64,000 nucleotides of DNA from Allobosea thiooxidans (GTDB taxonomy: Bacteria > Pseudomonadota > Alphaproteobacteria > Rhizobiales > Beijerinckiaceae): positions 62,001 through 126,000 of the forward strand of contig NZ_FUYX01000015.1 of NCBI RefSeq assembly GCF_900168195.1, given 5' to 3'. The translations under genes and the position numbers were made by a program. This document shows, in pieces, positions 16,280 through 24,412 of this stretch; position 1 is the first letter of the stretch, and each line of letters starts with the position of its first letter. A model generated the notes under the pieces. The model was not told the DNA's origin. It saw only the letters and a list, made by a program, of their open reading frames with translations, and did not search any database.

Positions 16280-17419
16280 TCAGGCCCTCGCATGGCGCAG
16301 CCGGTCCACGGCGATCAAGGACGCACGGCTTTCGAGCTCGTTGGGGAAGGCCGGGTCGCGGCAGCCGTCGACGAAGGGCGACAGGGTCAGGATGTAGAGC
16401 AGGAAGAACTCGATCTGGCGATTGATGCCCAGCTTGAGCATGATGCGCTTGATATAGGTCCGCACCGTCGCCTCGGTCAGGTCGAGATGCCGCCCGATGC
16501 CTGCCGGCGGCTCGCCGCGCAGCAGGAGCTGCACGATCCTCTCCTCGGCCCAGGGCAGGCCGAAGGCGGCCGCGATCCGCTTGGCCCCGGCCACCGGGTC
16601 GAGCTGGGGGATGATGACGAGCAACCGGTCCATATGCTGCCGTTCGGCCGGCGCCGCGCCGATCCGGGCGAAGGCGAAGGCGCGATGGTCGGTCGAAAGC
16701 GGGACGAGCCTGTTTGCCCAGGCCCGCTCGGAGCGGGACGCGATCGTGTCGCGCAGCGCCTGCTGCATCAGGTTGTTGACGAAGGCGTTCGGGCCGACGA
16801 GAACGCCGTTGTCGAGGCGAAGCGGCGTCTTGGCCTGCAGCAATTGGCGCCCGGCCTCGTTCATTTCGATGACGCGCCATTTGTGGTCGATCGAGAAGGC
16901 CGGGAAGGCGAGTTCTTCCACGAGCCTGTCCGGGCTCAGATCGTCGGATCGCCGATGCATGAAGCTCTGCATCGTCGTCCAGATGATGTTCGCGGCGCGC
17001 GAGAAGCAGGCGATTTCCGTGGCGGAGAACGGTTTCACCCGCCAGCCTGCCAGGAAAACCAGGTCTTCCCTGTCGCCGGCCGGCAAGCGTCCTGCCAGCG
17101 CATGCTCGGGCTCTTCCTGCTTTCGGCCGAGCAGCTCGGCGGCAGGTGCGTCGGCGGGGTCGACGGCGAACAGATCGGCGGTCTGCCATTCCTCACGCTG
17201 CGCCAGCCGCGTGATCACGTCCGCGGAAGGCTGCGTGCTGCGGTCGAGGCCGATCCGCACGGCCTGGAGGGCGAAACCGGTTTCCCGCGACAGCGTGAAG
17301 ACGAAGCATCGCCTGCATTCGAGCAAGCCCAGGATCGCCCTGCCGAACATTTCGAGCCGGTGCAGCGTGGCAGTCGCCGGCGCTTTCGGCTGCACCGGTA
17401 TGATGGCATCGTCCCGCAT
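16280..17419 (-). CDS. LuxR-family transcriptional regulator with PAS-like domain
   Basis: A 379-residue regulator. The C-terminal helix-turn-helix is at about residues 295-355 (LTEATVRTYIKRIMLKLGI marks the recognition region). The middle contains a PAS-like stretch (AFPAFSIDHKWRVIEMNEAGRQLL shortened here to its core FSIDHKWRVIEMNEAG), and the N-terminal part may be another sensory domain. No autoinducer-binding signature is obvious and the ligand is unknown. I chose the ATG at 17419 because GGAGGG precedes it; an in-frame ATG at 17488 has no such site. It lies 65 bases after the HlyD-like gene on the same strand, so it may be co-transcribed with the exporter and control the RTX gene. It shares domain order with the regulator at 25370. 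Confidence 0.85.
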   Translation of the reverse strand: MRDDAIIPVQPKAPATATLHRLEMFGRAILGLLECRRCFVFTLSRETGFALQAVRIGLDRSTQPSADVITRLAQREEWQTADLFAVDPADAPAAELLGRKQEEPEHALAGRLPAGDREDLVFLAGWRVKPFSATEIACFSRAANIIWTTMQSFMHRRSDDLSPDRLVEELAFPAFSIDHKWRVIEMNEAGRQLLQAKTPLRLDNGVLVGPNAFVNNLMQQALRDTIASRSERAWANRLVPLSTDHRAFAFARIGAAPAERQHMDRLLVIIPQLDPVAGAKRIAAAFGLPWAEERIVQLLLRGEPPAGIGRHLDLTEATVRTYIKRIMLKLGINRQIEFFLLYILTLSPFVDGCRDPAFPNELESRASLIAVDRLRHARA

Positions 17420-17484
17420 CGTCGATCCCTCCGATCTGGCATTGAGCGCCAGCAGGCTGGGTTCAGTTCTCCCAGCAGGCTTGT

Positions 17485-18885
17485 TCAACTCTCCCTGAAG
17501 GCACGCTGGATGCGAACCGTGAGCGGTTGCAGCAGATATTCCGCGAAGGTTCGCTCGCCGGTCTCGATGAAGATCTCGACCGGCATTCCCGGCTGAAGCG
17601 AGACGAAATAGTGGCTGAGTTCCGGCGACGCATGGAGGTCGACCTCGGCCTTGTAGTAGGTCCGGCCGGTCTTCGGCTCGGTCAGCGCATCGGCCGTGAC
17701 CATGCTGACCGAGCCGGTGAGCATCGGCGAACGCCTGGAATTGAAGGCGAGGATGCGCACCCGGGCAGGCTGCCCGATCCTTACATCATTGCGGTCGATC
17801 GGCCTGACCTCGCCTTCGACGACCAGCTTGTCCTGTGTCGGGACGATGTCGAGCAGGGTCTCGCGCGGCGGCAGCACCGCATTCACGCTGCGGGTGTTGA
17901 GGCCGACCACGACCCCGCTCTCGGGCGCTCTGATCTCGCTGCGCCGTACCATGTCGCGCGCCGCCGCGATGCGGTGCCTGAGGTCCGCGATCTGTTCGCG
18001 ATTGCCATGCCTCTGCTTGGCGATCTCCTCGAGCCGGTTGAAGAGGAGCTGGCGGCGCTGATCCTCCAGTTCGGCGAGCTTGCCGCGCATCTGGGCGATG
18101 GATGCGGTGTTGGTCGCGCGCTGCGCCTCGGCGTCGGCCTGGGCGCGCCTGAGCGCGAGAACCCTGGGCTTGCGGGCAAGTCCCTTCTTCAGGAGGAAGT
18201 CGGAATCCTGGATCTCCTCCTCAAGATAATTGAGCTGCCGCGTCAGCCCGCTATTGCCGCTTTCGAGCCCGCGGATCGAGTCTCCGAGCTGCAGGGTCTG
18301 CTGGTCGATGAGGTTGTGCTGCCCTTGCAGCGAGGCGGCCCGGGCCGCGAACTCGGCGAGCTGGCTGGCCATCGGCGCCTGCGCCTCGGGGCGATCCTTG
18401 TTCGTCTCCAACTCGGCGGGGAACTGGACCGCAGCGGCTCCGGCCTGCTCCGCCTGGAGGCGGGCTTCGAGGGCGAGATTGGCGAAGAGGCTGGTTTCGA
18501 GGACGCCAAGGGCGGCTTCGCTTTGCGTGGTGTCCAGCCGCGCGAGAATCTGGCCGCGTTCGACCCGGTCCCCCTCGTGAACGAGTATCGTCTTCACGAT
18601 CCCGCCTTCGAGATGCTGCACGGCGCGCCGCTGGGAGAGGACCTTCACGACGCCCGAGGCGATCACCGCGCCGGAAAGCGGCACGGTCCCGGCCCAGACG
18701 CCGAAGACGCCGAACAGCAGGACCATGCAGACGCATCCCCACATGACGAGGGGGCGCGGATCGATCCGCTGCTCCTCGGAGGCCGCCTCCCAGCGCGCGA
18801 TCGCCGTGCGGAGCGGCTGGGTGAGCGCATTGGCCGCGACTTCCGTCGGCACCTGCGCCCGAGGTCTCAGCTCGACGCCTGGCAT
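17485..18885 (-). CDS. type I secretion periplasmic adaptor (HlyD/PrtE-like membrane fusion protein)
   Basis: A 466-residue inner-membrane-anchored adaptor. One membrane segment lies near residues 46-67 (VMWGCVCMVLLFGVFGVWAG). It is followed by the biotinyl-lipoyl-like half motif HLEGGIVKTILVHEGDRVERG, a long alpha-helical region with heptad character (about 130-290), then the second lipoyl half and beta-barrel (RAPESGVVVGLN, then PTQDKLVVEGEV). It bridges the ABC exporter to an outer-membrane TolC-like channel. The ATG at 18885 follows GGAGGG and overlaps the exporter stop by one base. No TolC gene is in the window, so the outer-membrane partner must be encoded elsewhere. Confidence 0.93.
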   Translation of the reverse strand: MPGVELRPRAQVPTEVAANALTQPLRTAIARWEAASEEQRIDPRPLVMWGCVCMVLLFGVFGVWAGTVPLSGAVIASGVVKVLSQRRAVQHLEGGIVKTILVHEGDRVERGQILARLDTTQSEAALGVLETSLFANLALEARLQAEQAGAAAVQFPAELETNKDRPEAQAPMASQLAEFAARAASLQGQHNLIDQQTLQLGDSIRGLESGNSGLTRQLNYLEEEIQDSDFLLKKGLARKPRVLALRRAQADAEAQRATNTASIAQMRGKLAELEDQRRQLLFNRLEEIAKQRHGNREQIADLRHRIAAARDMVRRSEIRAPESGVVVGLNTRSVNAVLPPRETLLDIVPTQDKLVVEGEVRPIDRNDVRIGQPARVRILAFNSRRSPMLTGSVSMVTADALTEPKTGRTYYKAEVDLHASPELSHYFVSLQPGMPVEIFIETGERTFAEYLLQPLTVRIQRAFRES

Positions 18886-20690
18886 CACGCCCTCCCGTCG
18901 ATGGTGGCGGGCCTGGCCGTGTCGGGGCCGGCAGGAGGCCGTGTCCGCATCGGCGTGGCGCCGGCCATGGTCTGCGGCAGCACCTCTCCCGGCGGGCCGA
19001 AGGCGACCGCGACGCCGTCCCGCAGGAACAGGATCAGGTCAGCGACGGTGAAGAGACGCGGCCGGTGCGTGACGATGACCAGCGTCGTCCCGCGTGCCTT
19101 GGCCTGCCGGATCGCGGCGCAGAGCGCTTCCTCGCCATCCGGGTCGAGATTGGAGTTGGGCTCGTCGAGCAGGATCAGCTTGCGCTTGCCGAAGAGCGCG
19201 CGCGCCAGGCCTATCCGCTGTTTCTGCCCGCCGGAAAGCCGGTTGCCGTCCCGGCCGATCTCGGTCTCGTAGCCGCCCGGCAATGCGAGGATCATCTCAT
19301 GGGCGTTCGCCTGCTGGGCGGCCGCGACCACGTCCTCGTCGGTGGCGCCCTCGTCGAAACCCGCGATCGCTTCGGCGACGGTTCCGCCGAGCAGCTCGAC
19401 ATCCTGGGGCAGGTAGCCGACATGGCGGCCGAGCTGGTCCGGGTCCCAGTTGTCGAGCGAGGCGCCGTCGAGGCGGATCGCGCCTCCGGCCGGCTTGTCG
19501 AGCGCCGAGAGCAGCCGCAGCAGCGTTGATTTGCCCGCCCCGGTCGGCCCGATGACCACGACGACGCTCGCCGGCGGGCAGCGGAAGGAAACGCCGGAGA
19601 GGGCGGGGCGCTTGGCGTTCGGGTTGCGATAGGTGACGGCGCTCACCTCGAGCGCGCCGAGCGGCGGCGGCAGCAGCGTCCGGCGCTGGTCGAGGGCGGC
19701 TGCGGCGGCCGCGTCGCCGACCTGGGCCCAGGCCTCCCGGGCCGAGCTCAGCACGCGCAGGCTCGCCACGAGATGCTCGACCGGAGCGAGGGTGCGGCTG
19801 ATGATGATCGAGCTCGCCATCATGCTGCCGACCAGGACCTCGTCGTTCAGGACGAGCCAGGCGCCGGCGCCCACGGCCGCGATCTGGAGCACGATCCGGA
19901 TCATGCGCGCGATGGAGGCGATCAGCCCGATCCGGTCGTTCGCCCGGACGACGGGAGCCAGCGCCCGGTTGTTGAGCTGCACGAATTCGCGGATCGCCCC
20001 ATGGGTCCAGCCCATGGCGCGGACGAGATTGCCGTGCCTGACGATGCCGTCCAGTGTGCGCTGGGCCCGGATCGCTGCGCCGGAGGCTTGCGCCCGTTCG
20101 GCACGGGCGACGCGCCCGCTGGCGATGGCCAGCAGCAGCAGCAGCAGGGCTCCGACGAGCGCGATCGTCCCGTACCAGGGGTGGATGAGGTAGAGCACGA
20201 TGATGAAGAGCGGCAGGAAGGGCGCGTCGAGGAGGGTGCAGGCGGTGGAGCTCGCCAGGGTGTTCCTGAGCTCGCGCACACGGACCATGTCGTGGGTGCT
20301 GCCCTCGCCCCGCCGTGTAGGGTCGATGATCGAGGCCTTGAGCACCAGAGGGGCCAGGAACTGCTCCAGGCCGACGGCGAAGCAGCCGAGCAGGCGGTTG
20401 CGCAGCACTTCGAAGCAGGCGCTGAAGCCGATCGCGGCCACGGCGAGGACGGTCAGGCCGATGAGCGTCTCGACGCTGCCGCTGGTGATCACCCGGTCGA
20501 AGACCTGGATCGAGTAGAACGGCAGGACCAGCAGCAGCAGGTTGACGGCGATGCTGAAGACGACGACCCAGGCGAAGGCGCGGCCACCGGGGATCGCCAT
20601 GAAGAGAGCCCGGCCGCCCGGCCTGCCGATCCCGGCAGCGCTTCTCCGACCGAACTCGGAAGTCGTACGGCTCGCGGACGCGTAGGCCAT
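18885..20690 (-). CDS. type I secretion ABC transporter (PrtD/HlyB-like, without peptidase domain)
   Basis: A 601-residue exporter with an N-terminal membrane domain (hydrophobic segments from about residue 30 to 290) fused to an ATPase. The ATPase has Walker A GPTGAGKSTLLRLLSAL, the Q-loop region GRHVGYLPQDVELLGGTV, signature RLSGGQKQRIGLARALF and Walker B LILLDEPNSNLDPDG. No C39 peptidase-like domain precedes the membrane part, which matches PrtD-type exporters of RTX proteins. Starts are possible at 20690 (ATG after AGAGGG) or GTG 20726. It is divergent from the RTX gene at 21435, and a 744-base gap lies between them. The RTX protein is its likely cargo. Confidence 0.94.
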   Translation of the reverse strand: MAYASASRTTSEFGRRSAAGIGRPGGRALFMAIPGGRAFAWVVVFSIAVNLLLLVLPFYSIQVFDRVITSGSVETLIGLTVLAVAAIGFSACFEVLRNRLLGCFAVGLEQFLAPLVLKASIIDPTRRGEGSTHDMVRVRELRNTLASSTACTLLDAPFLPLFIIVLYLIHPWYGTIALVGALLLLLLAIASGRVARAERAQASGAAIRAQRTLDGIVRHGNLVRAMGWTHGAIREFVQLNNRALAPVVRANDRIGLIASIARMIRIVLQIAAVGAGAWLVLNDEVLVGSMMASSIIISRTLAPVEHLVASLRVLSSAREAWAQVGDAAAAAALDQRRTLLPPPLGALEVSAVTYRNPNAKRPALSGVSFRCPPASVVVVIGPTGAGKSTLLRLLSALDKPAGGAIRLDGASLDNWDPDQLGRHVGYLPQDVELLGGTVAEAIAGFDEGATDEDVVAAAQQANAHEMILALPGGYETEIGRDGNRLSGGQKQRIGLARALFGKRKLILLDEPNSNLDPDGEEALCAAIRQAKARGTTLVIVTHRPRLFTVADLILFLRDGVAVAFGPPGEVLPQTMAGATPMRTRPPAGPDTARPATIDGRA

Positions 20691-21434
20691 GGGCCCTCTG
20701 GGGATGCATGATTGTTTCGATGCCACCGATAGCCGAACGGCGCGCTCAAGCTATTGCCCGGCGGCCAGCTTCGGACCGGTTGGCTGGTTCACATCCCCAA
20801 AGGGCATAGAACGCGGAGGGGCCGCGGTGGCACGCATCGACGCGGTCGCAGCAGGCGGCTTCCGCCATCCGCTCTCCAGGAACTGCCGGCAGCCGAGGCC
20901 GGGGCGGCCACACCAGCAGCATTCATGCCTTGAAATATGTCCATGATGTCGCCTCCTCCGACTTCCTGCTCGCCCCTTTCCTGCGGCTCCGCTCATCGTC
21001 GACTGCTGCAGTAGCCGAATGCACCGTGTGTGGTTCTCCGCCCGCCCGGAAAGACCAGTACAGCCCTCCAAAGCTACGGAAGGTCACCTTGCTTCATAAT
21101 CCCCATTTGGTGACAGAAATGCCGCTTTCGTTCCGGTGAACCCTATCATGCCTCAGAGACATATGACGGATCTGATGTATTGACTTTCGATGACCAGGGA
21201 CAAATGCCTGAATTTGATAGAAAAAGACCGGGTATTTTAGCGCTGGCCTAAAATAGTTCTGCCCGACGATGGCGGTTTTGTCTCCAATTGGGGATTGCGC
21301 GGGCCTGCCGCCTCTCTCTAGCGTCCGGCACCTTCGCAGACAGTCCGATCCGTGACGATCGCTGCCGTTCCGCGCGACCCGGCGCGGAGGCCGTGGCGTG
21401 TCTGCGCGAAGGCCACAGCTAAGGAGTAATCGCT
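20691..21434. promoter_or_regulatory. 744-base divergent control region between exporter and RTX gene
   Basis: No gene is evident. The stretch from about 21080 to 21300 is clearly less GC-rich than its surroundings and probably holds the RTX promoter and leader. It contains TTGACT at 21180-21185, TTGATA at 21214-21219 and TAAAAT at 21249-21254, but no well-spaced -35/-10 pair that I would trust. The inverted repeat at 21233-21255 is listed separately. The ribosome site AAGGAG at 21421-21426 serves the RTX gene. Confidence 0.5.
21233..21255. promoter_or_regulatory. inverted repeat, candidate operator upstream of the RTX gene
   Basis: TATTTTAG at 21233-21240 and CTAAAATA at 21248-21255 are perfect inverted 8-base arms around CGCTGGC. 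The arms are strikingly AT-rich for this genome. The right arm contains TAAAAT, which would serve as a -10 element, so a protein bound here could block or activate transcription. The two LuxR-type regulators at 16280 and 25370 are possible binders; this is inference. Confidence 0.45.
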
Positions 21435-22736
21435 ATGGCTATCATCAATGGTACTGCCGGCAACGATATTATTCCTCCTCCCGATACCAGTGGCGACGAC
21501 ACCATCAGCGGCCTGGCGGGTAACGACACCATCGACGCGGGCGCCGGTGCCGATACGGTCCATGGCGGGGCGGGCAACGACGTCATCCTCGGGGGCGCCG
21601 GGATCGACACGCTGAACGGCAATGCGGGCGACGACACGATCAATGGCGGAGATGATAACGACGTCATCAACGGCAATGCCGGCAACGACATATTGTCCGG
21701 TGATGCCGGCAACGACACGATCAGCGGCGGCGCCGGGGACGACCTGCTCAACGGCGGCGATGGCGACGACACGCTGAACGGCGGCGCCGGTACCGACACG
21801 CTGAACGGCGGGAACGGCATCGATGTCCTGAACGGTGGGGCCGGCGACGATACGCTGAACGGTGGCGCCGGCGACGACACGCTGAATGGCGGCGTCGGGA
21901 ATGACGCGCTCAATGGCGGCGACGGCAACGACACGATGACGGGCGGGCTCGGCGCGGACACCATGAACGGCGACGCCGGTGACGATACCCTGAGCGGCGG
22001 CGGCGGTGACGACACGCTCGATGGCGGCGCGGGCGTCGATACGCTCAGCGGCGGCAACGGCAACGACACGGTGAATGGCGGCGATGGCGCCGACACGCTG
22101 AACGGCGATAACGGCGATGATACGCTCGATGGCGGCGCGGGCGCCGACACGATGAACGGCGGCGACGGCGCCGATACGATGACCGGCGGCGACGGAGCCG
22201 ACACGGTGAATGGCGATGCCGGCGACGACACCCTCGAGGGTGGCAACGGCGCCGACACGGTCAATGGCGGTGACGGTGCCGATACGATCGCCGGCGGTGC
22301 AGCGGGTGATCTGCTGAATGGCGGCGCCGGTGACGACGAGATCCACGGTGATGCCGGCGCCGACGAGATCCATGGCGGTGACGGGGCCGACGAGGTCGAT
22401 GGCGGCAATGGCGCCGACAATCTTTACGGCGAGGCCGGCGACGATGTGCTGACCGGTGGCGACGGCACCGATACGTTCCACTTCGGCGACGGCGCCGACA
22501 ACCCCTTCGGCGACGACGAGGTCACCGATCTCGATACCGGCGAGGAGGACGTCATCGTCGTCGACGTTGTCGATCCGGCGACGGTTACCGTGACCGTGGA
22601 CGACAGCGGCGGCAGCGTCGTTCTCGATTTCGGCTTCGGCACGGTTCAGATCGACGGCGTGAGCGGCGGTGGCACCTTCGATTCGATCGAAGACATCAAC
22701 GATGCGCTGGGATACGAGGCGATCACCCTCGTGTGA
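21435..22736 (+). CDS. RTX (hemolysin-type calcium-binding repeat) protein, repeat-only, type I secretion substrate
   Basis: A 433-residue protein. Residues 25-348 are 36 consecutive nonapeptides of the form xGGxGxDxL with no break in register. Such repeats bind calcium outside the cell and fold into a parallel beta-roll. No enzymatic, adhesin or toxin domain precedes them; the N-terminus is already repeat-like after MAIINGTAGNDII. The C-terminal 85 residues (VTDLDTGEEDVIVVDV onward, ending DALGYEAITLV) look like the uncleaved secretion signal with its usual cap. I find no lysine, arginine, tryptophan or cysteine anywhere, so the protein is extremely acidic. AAGGAG lies 8 bases before the ATG. 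The divergent exporter and adaptor genes are its obvious secretion partners. A surface-layer, matrix or calcium-buffering role is possible but unproven. Confidence 0.93.
   Translation: MAIINGTAGNDIIPPPDTSGDDTISGLAGNDTIDAGAGADTVHGGAGNDVILGGAGIDTLNGNAGDDTINGGDDNDVINGNAGNDILSGDAGNDTISGGAGDDLLNGGDGDDTLNGGAGTDTLNGGNGIDVLNGGAGDDTLNGGAGDDTLNGGVGNDALNGGDGNDTMTGGLGADTMNGDAGDDTLSGGGGDDTLDGGAGVDTLSGGNGNDTVNGGDGADTLNGDNGDDTLDGGAGADTMNGGDGADTMTGGDGADTVNGDAGDDTLEGGNGADTVNGGDGADTIAGGAAGDLLNGGAGDDEIHGDAGADEIHGGDGADEVDGGNGADNLYGEAGDDVLTGGDGTDTFHFGDGADNPFGDDEVTDLDTGEEDVIVVDVVDPATVTVTVDDSGGSVVLDFGFGTVQIDGVSGGGTFDSIEDINDALGYEAITLV
21507..22478 (+). repeat. 36-unit RTX nonapeptide repeat tract (27-base DNA period)
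   Basis: The DNA repeats with a 27-base period encoding residues 25-348 of the RTX protein. Units such as NGGAGDDTL occur several times, including two identical ones side by side at residues 133-150. Synonymous differences between units show that the array is not a very recent expansion. The array keeps both antisense frames open, which creates long spurious reading frames on the minus strand. Confidence 0.9.
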
Positions 22737-22758
22737 GACCAGGCGCGACATCGCGATG

Positions 22759-22784
22759 GGTTGGCGGGGAAATCCCCGCCAACC
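22759..22784. terminator. perfect 12-bp hairpin between RTX and MFS genes
   Basis: GGTTGGCGGGGA at 22759-22770 is followed after AA by its exact complement TCCCCGCCAACC at 22773-22784. It begins 22 bases after the RTX stop and lies before the end of the convergent MFS gene. It lacks a T-run but is likely a bidirectional transcript end. Confidence 0.6.
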
Positions 22785-22863
22785 GCTGGCCGAAGCGCGG
22801 GCAGTCCGGCAGGGCCTGACTCGCGTCCCGGGCGAGCGCCCGCCTGTCCGGGCGCGTCCCGCA

Positions 22864-24081
22864 TTATTTCGGCGATCTGCGCGTCACCTGCCCGATGACG
22901 AGGGCGAAGGTTCCGAAGACGATCAGCTGGCCGGCGACGAGGACGAAGGGCCATGTCAGGCTGCCGGTCCTGCTCGCGATCATGGCGAATGCCAACGGTC
23001 CGCAGATCGAGCCGACGAAGCCGAACAGGCTGGCACCGGAGGTGACGTCGCCGATCAGCGCTGTCGGTGAAGCCCTGGCGAGTTCGGCCATGTGAACGCC
23101 GTTCCACCCCATCGACGTCGCCCCGACCAGCGCCATGCAGCCATAGATCGTCCAGGGGCTCGCCGTCGCCGACCATACGAACAGCAGGATGGCGGCGCCC
23201 GCACCCAGCGCCAGGACGGACAGGAGCACGAGGCCCGAGCCCAGCCGGTCCGCCACCCAGCCGAAGAAGATGCGCGCGGCCGTGCTCGCCGCGAGCAGCA
23301 CCGACATGTAGAGCCCGGCCTGGGTCAGGCTCTCGCCGAGCTGGGTGACCATGTAGGTCGCAGTGAAGGCCGTGATGCAGGCTTGCGTGATCGAGAACGA
23401 TACGCCCATCGCGGTGAGCATCGGCAGGGCCGGGTGGGCGTTGAGAACCCGGGCCGATCGCGTCAGCGAGGAAGGCGACAGGAACAGGCGAGGCCAGCCC
23501 CTGTTCGGCGGCCCTTTCTCCGCATCGAGCCGCGGCTGGAAGGCCTGGGCCAGCAAGGTGCAGAGCAGCACGATGGCGACGACGATCGAAACGGCGCCGA
23601 CGAAGCCGAATGCCAGGACGAGCGGGGCGACGGCAACGCCGGCGATGGCCCCGCCGAGAGGCACGCCCGCCTGCTTGATGGAGAAGACCAGGGTGCGATG
23701 CCCGGTGGGTGCCGTGCGCATCAGGACCTGGCTGCCGGCAGGCGTATTGGGCGCCAGGCCGAGGCCGACGAGGAGCGCGCCGGCGAGGCCGAGCGAAACG
23801 AGCGGCTGCGACAGCAGCGCCAGGCCGGCGGCAACGCAGATCAGGCCGAACTGCAGCGTGCGGATGGGGCCGTGGTGGTCGAGCATCGGGCCGCCACAAG
23901 CCAGGAACCAGCAGATCCCGGCCGAGATGACGGCCGAGACATAGCCGATGTTCTCGGGCGCCAGCCCCCATCGCAGCATCAGGATCGGGCCCAGCAGCGG
24001 GATCGCCGCGGCGGCGAACGAGCTGACGACTTGCACGAGCAGAGTCGCGCTCAGGGCGCTCACCCATAGTGGCAGCTTCAA
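22864..24081 (-). CDS. MFS transporter
   Basis: A 405-residue protein with about twelve hydrophobic segments, from LWVSALSATLLVQVVSSFAA to FALVIGQVTRR. It contains the mid-protein loop with charged residues expected of MFS (PRLDAEKGPPNRGW) and ARIFFGWVADRLG, a D-R-x-G motif typical after a membrane helix. The likely start is TTG at 24081 with GGGGGA upstream, since the next methionine codon (24231) lies in the AraC-like remnant and would add 50 non-hydrophobic residues. The substrate is unknown. It converges with the RTX gene. Confidence 0.85.
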   Translation of the reverse strand: MKLPLWVSALSATLLVQVVSSFAAAAIPLLGPILMLRWGLAPENIGYVSAVISAGICWFLACGGPMLDHHGPIRTLQFGLICVAAGLALLSQPLVSLGLAGALLVGLGLAPNTPAGSQVLMRTAPTGHRTLVFSIKQAGVPLGGAIAGVAVAPLVLAFGFVGAVSIVVAIVLLCTLLAQAFQPRLDAEKGPPNRGWPRLFLSPSSLTRSARVLNAHPALPMLTAMGVSFSITQACITAFTATYMVTQLGESLTQAGLYMSVLLAASTAARIFFGWVADRLGSGLVLLSVLALGAGAAILLFVWSATASPWTIYGCMALVGATSMGWNGVHMAELARASPTALIGDVTSGASLFGFVGSICGPLAFAMIASRTGSLTWPFVLVAGQLIVFGTFALVIGQVTRRSPK

Positions 24082-24221
24082 ACCAGGTCCCCCGGCCTCG
24101 TCGACGCGAGATCGCTTCCCCTGCCGCCCGAGCGGGCGCGGGCAGAGGTCATCACGTTTGACCGGTCTTCCGGCAATGCGGCAGGGCGGTCGAGGCCTGT
24201 CATTGGCCAGACGGGCCTGCG

Positions 24222-24390
24222 TCAGGTGCATGCGCCTGCAGATGACGCGCCGCCTGTTGGCTTCCGCTGCGGGCGCGTCTCCGGGTCGGCGAGATCGCGC
24301 TCGCCTGCGGCTTCGACGATGTCTCGTACCTCAATCCGGCGTTCCGCCGGCGGTTCGGGGCGCTGCCGACGCAATTCCGCGGCCGAGGCG
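24222..24390 (+). pseudogene. AraC-family regulator remnant, frameshifted C-terminal HTH
   Basis: From about 24230 one frame reads MRLQMTRRLLASAAGAS. From 24282 the +1-shifted frame reads VGEIALACGFDDVSYLNPAF and then RRRFGALPTQFR up to 24383. Joined, these match the second helix-turn-helix of AraC regulators, in which an R-x-x-x-A/T-R-R-L-L helix is followed by a GEIALACGF recognition helix and a RRFG-x-x-P ending. The break is one base near 24280. No upstream AraC domain is seen and the 3' part runs into the methyltransferase on the other strand. I read this as a decayed gene fragment. A sequencing error could restore the frame locally but would not supply the missing N-terminal part. Confidence 0.6.
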
Positions 24391-24412
24391 GTCGCGCGCC
24401 GGGCGAGGTGCC

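Noticed and set aside
21507..22478. CRISPR array
   Set aside because: The repeats are back-to-back coding units of 27 bases without unique spacers, inside an open reading frame.
21318..22751. Long antisense reading frames (477 and 333 residues) across the RTX gene
   Set aside because: The 27-base repeat keeps the other frames free of stops. The antisense products are repetitive in the same period and have no ribosome site or known domain, while the plus-strand RTX protein is canonical.
24082..24231. ATG at 24231 as start of the MFS gene
   Set aside because: The added 50 residues are basic and lie antisense to the AraC-like remnant; TTG at 24081 has a purine-rich site and leads directly into the first membrane segment.
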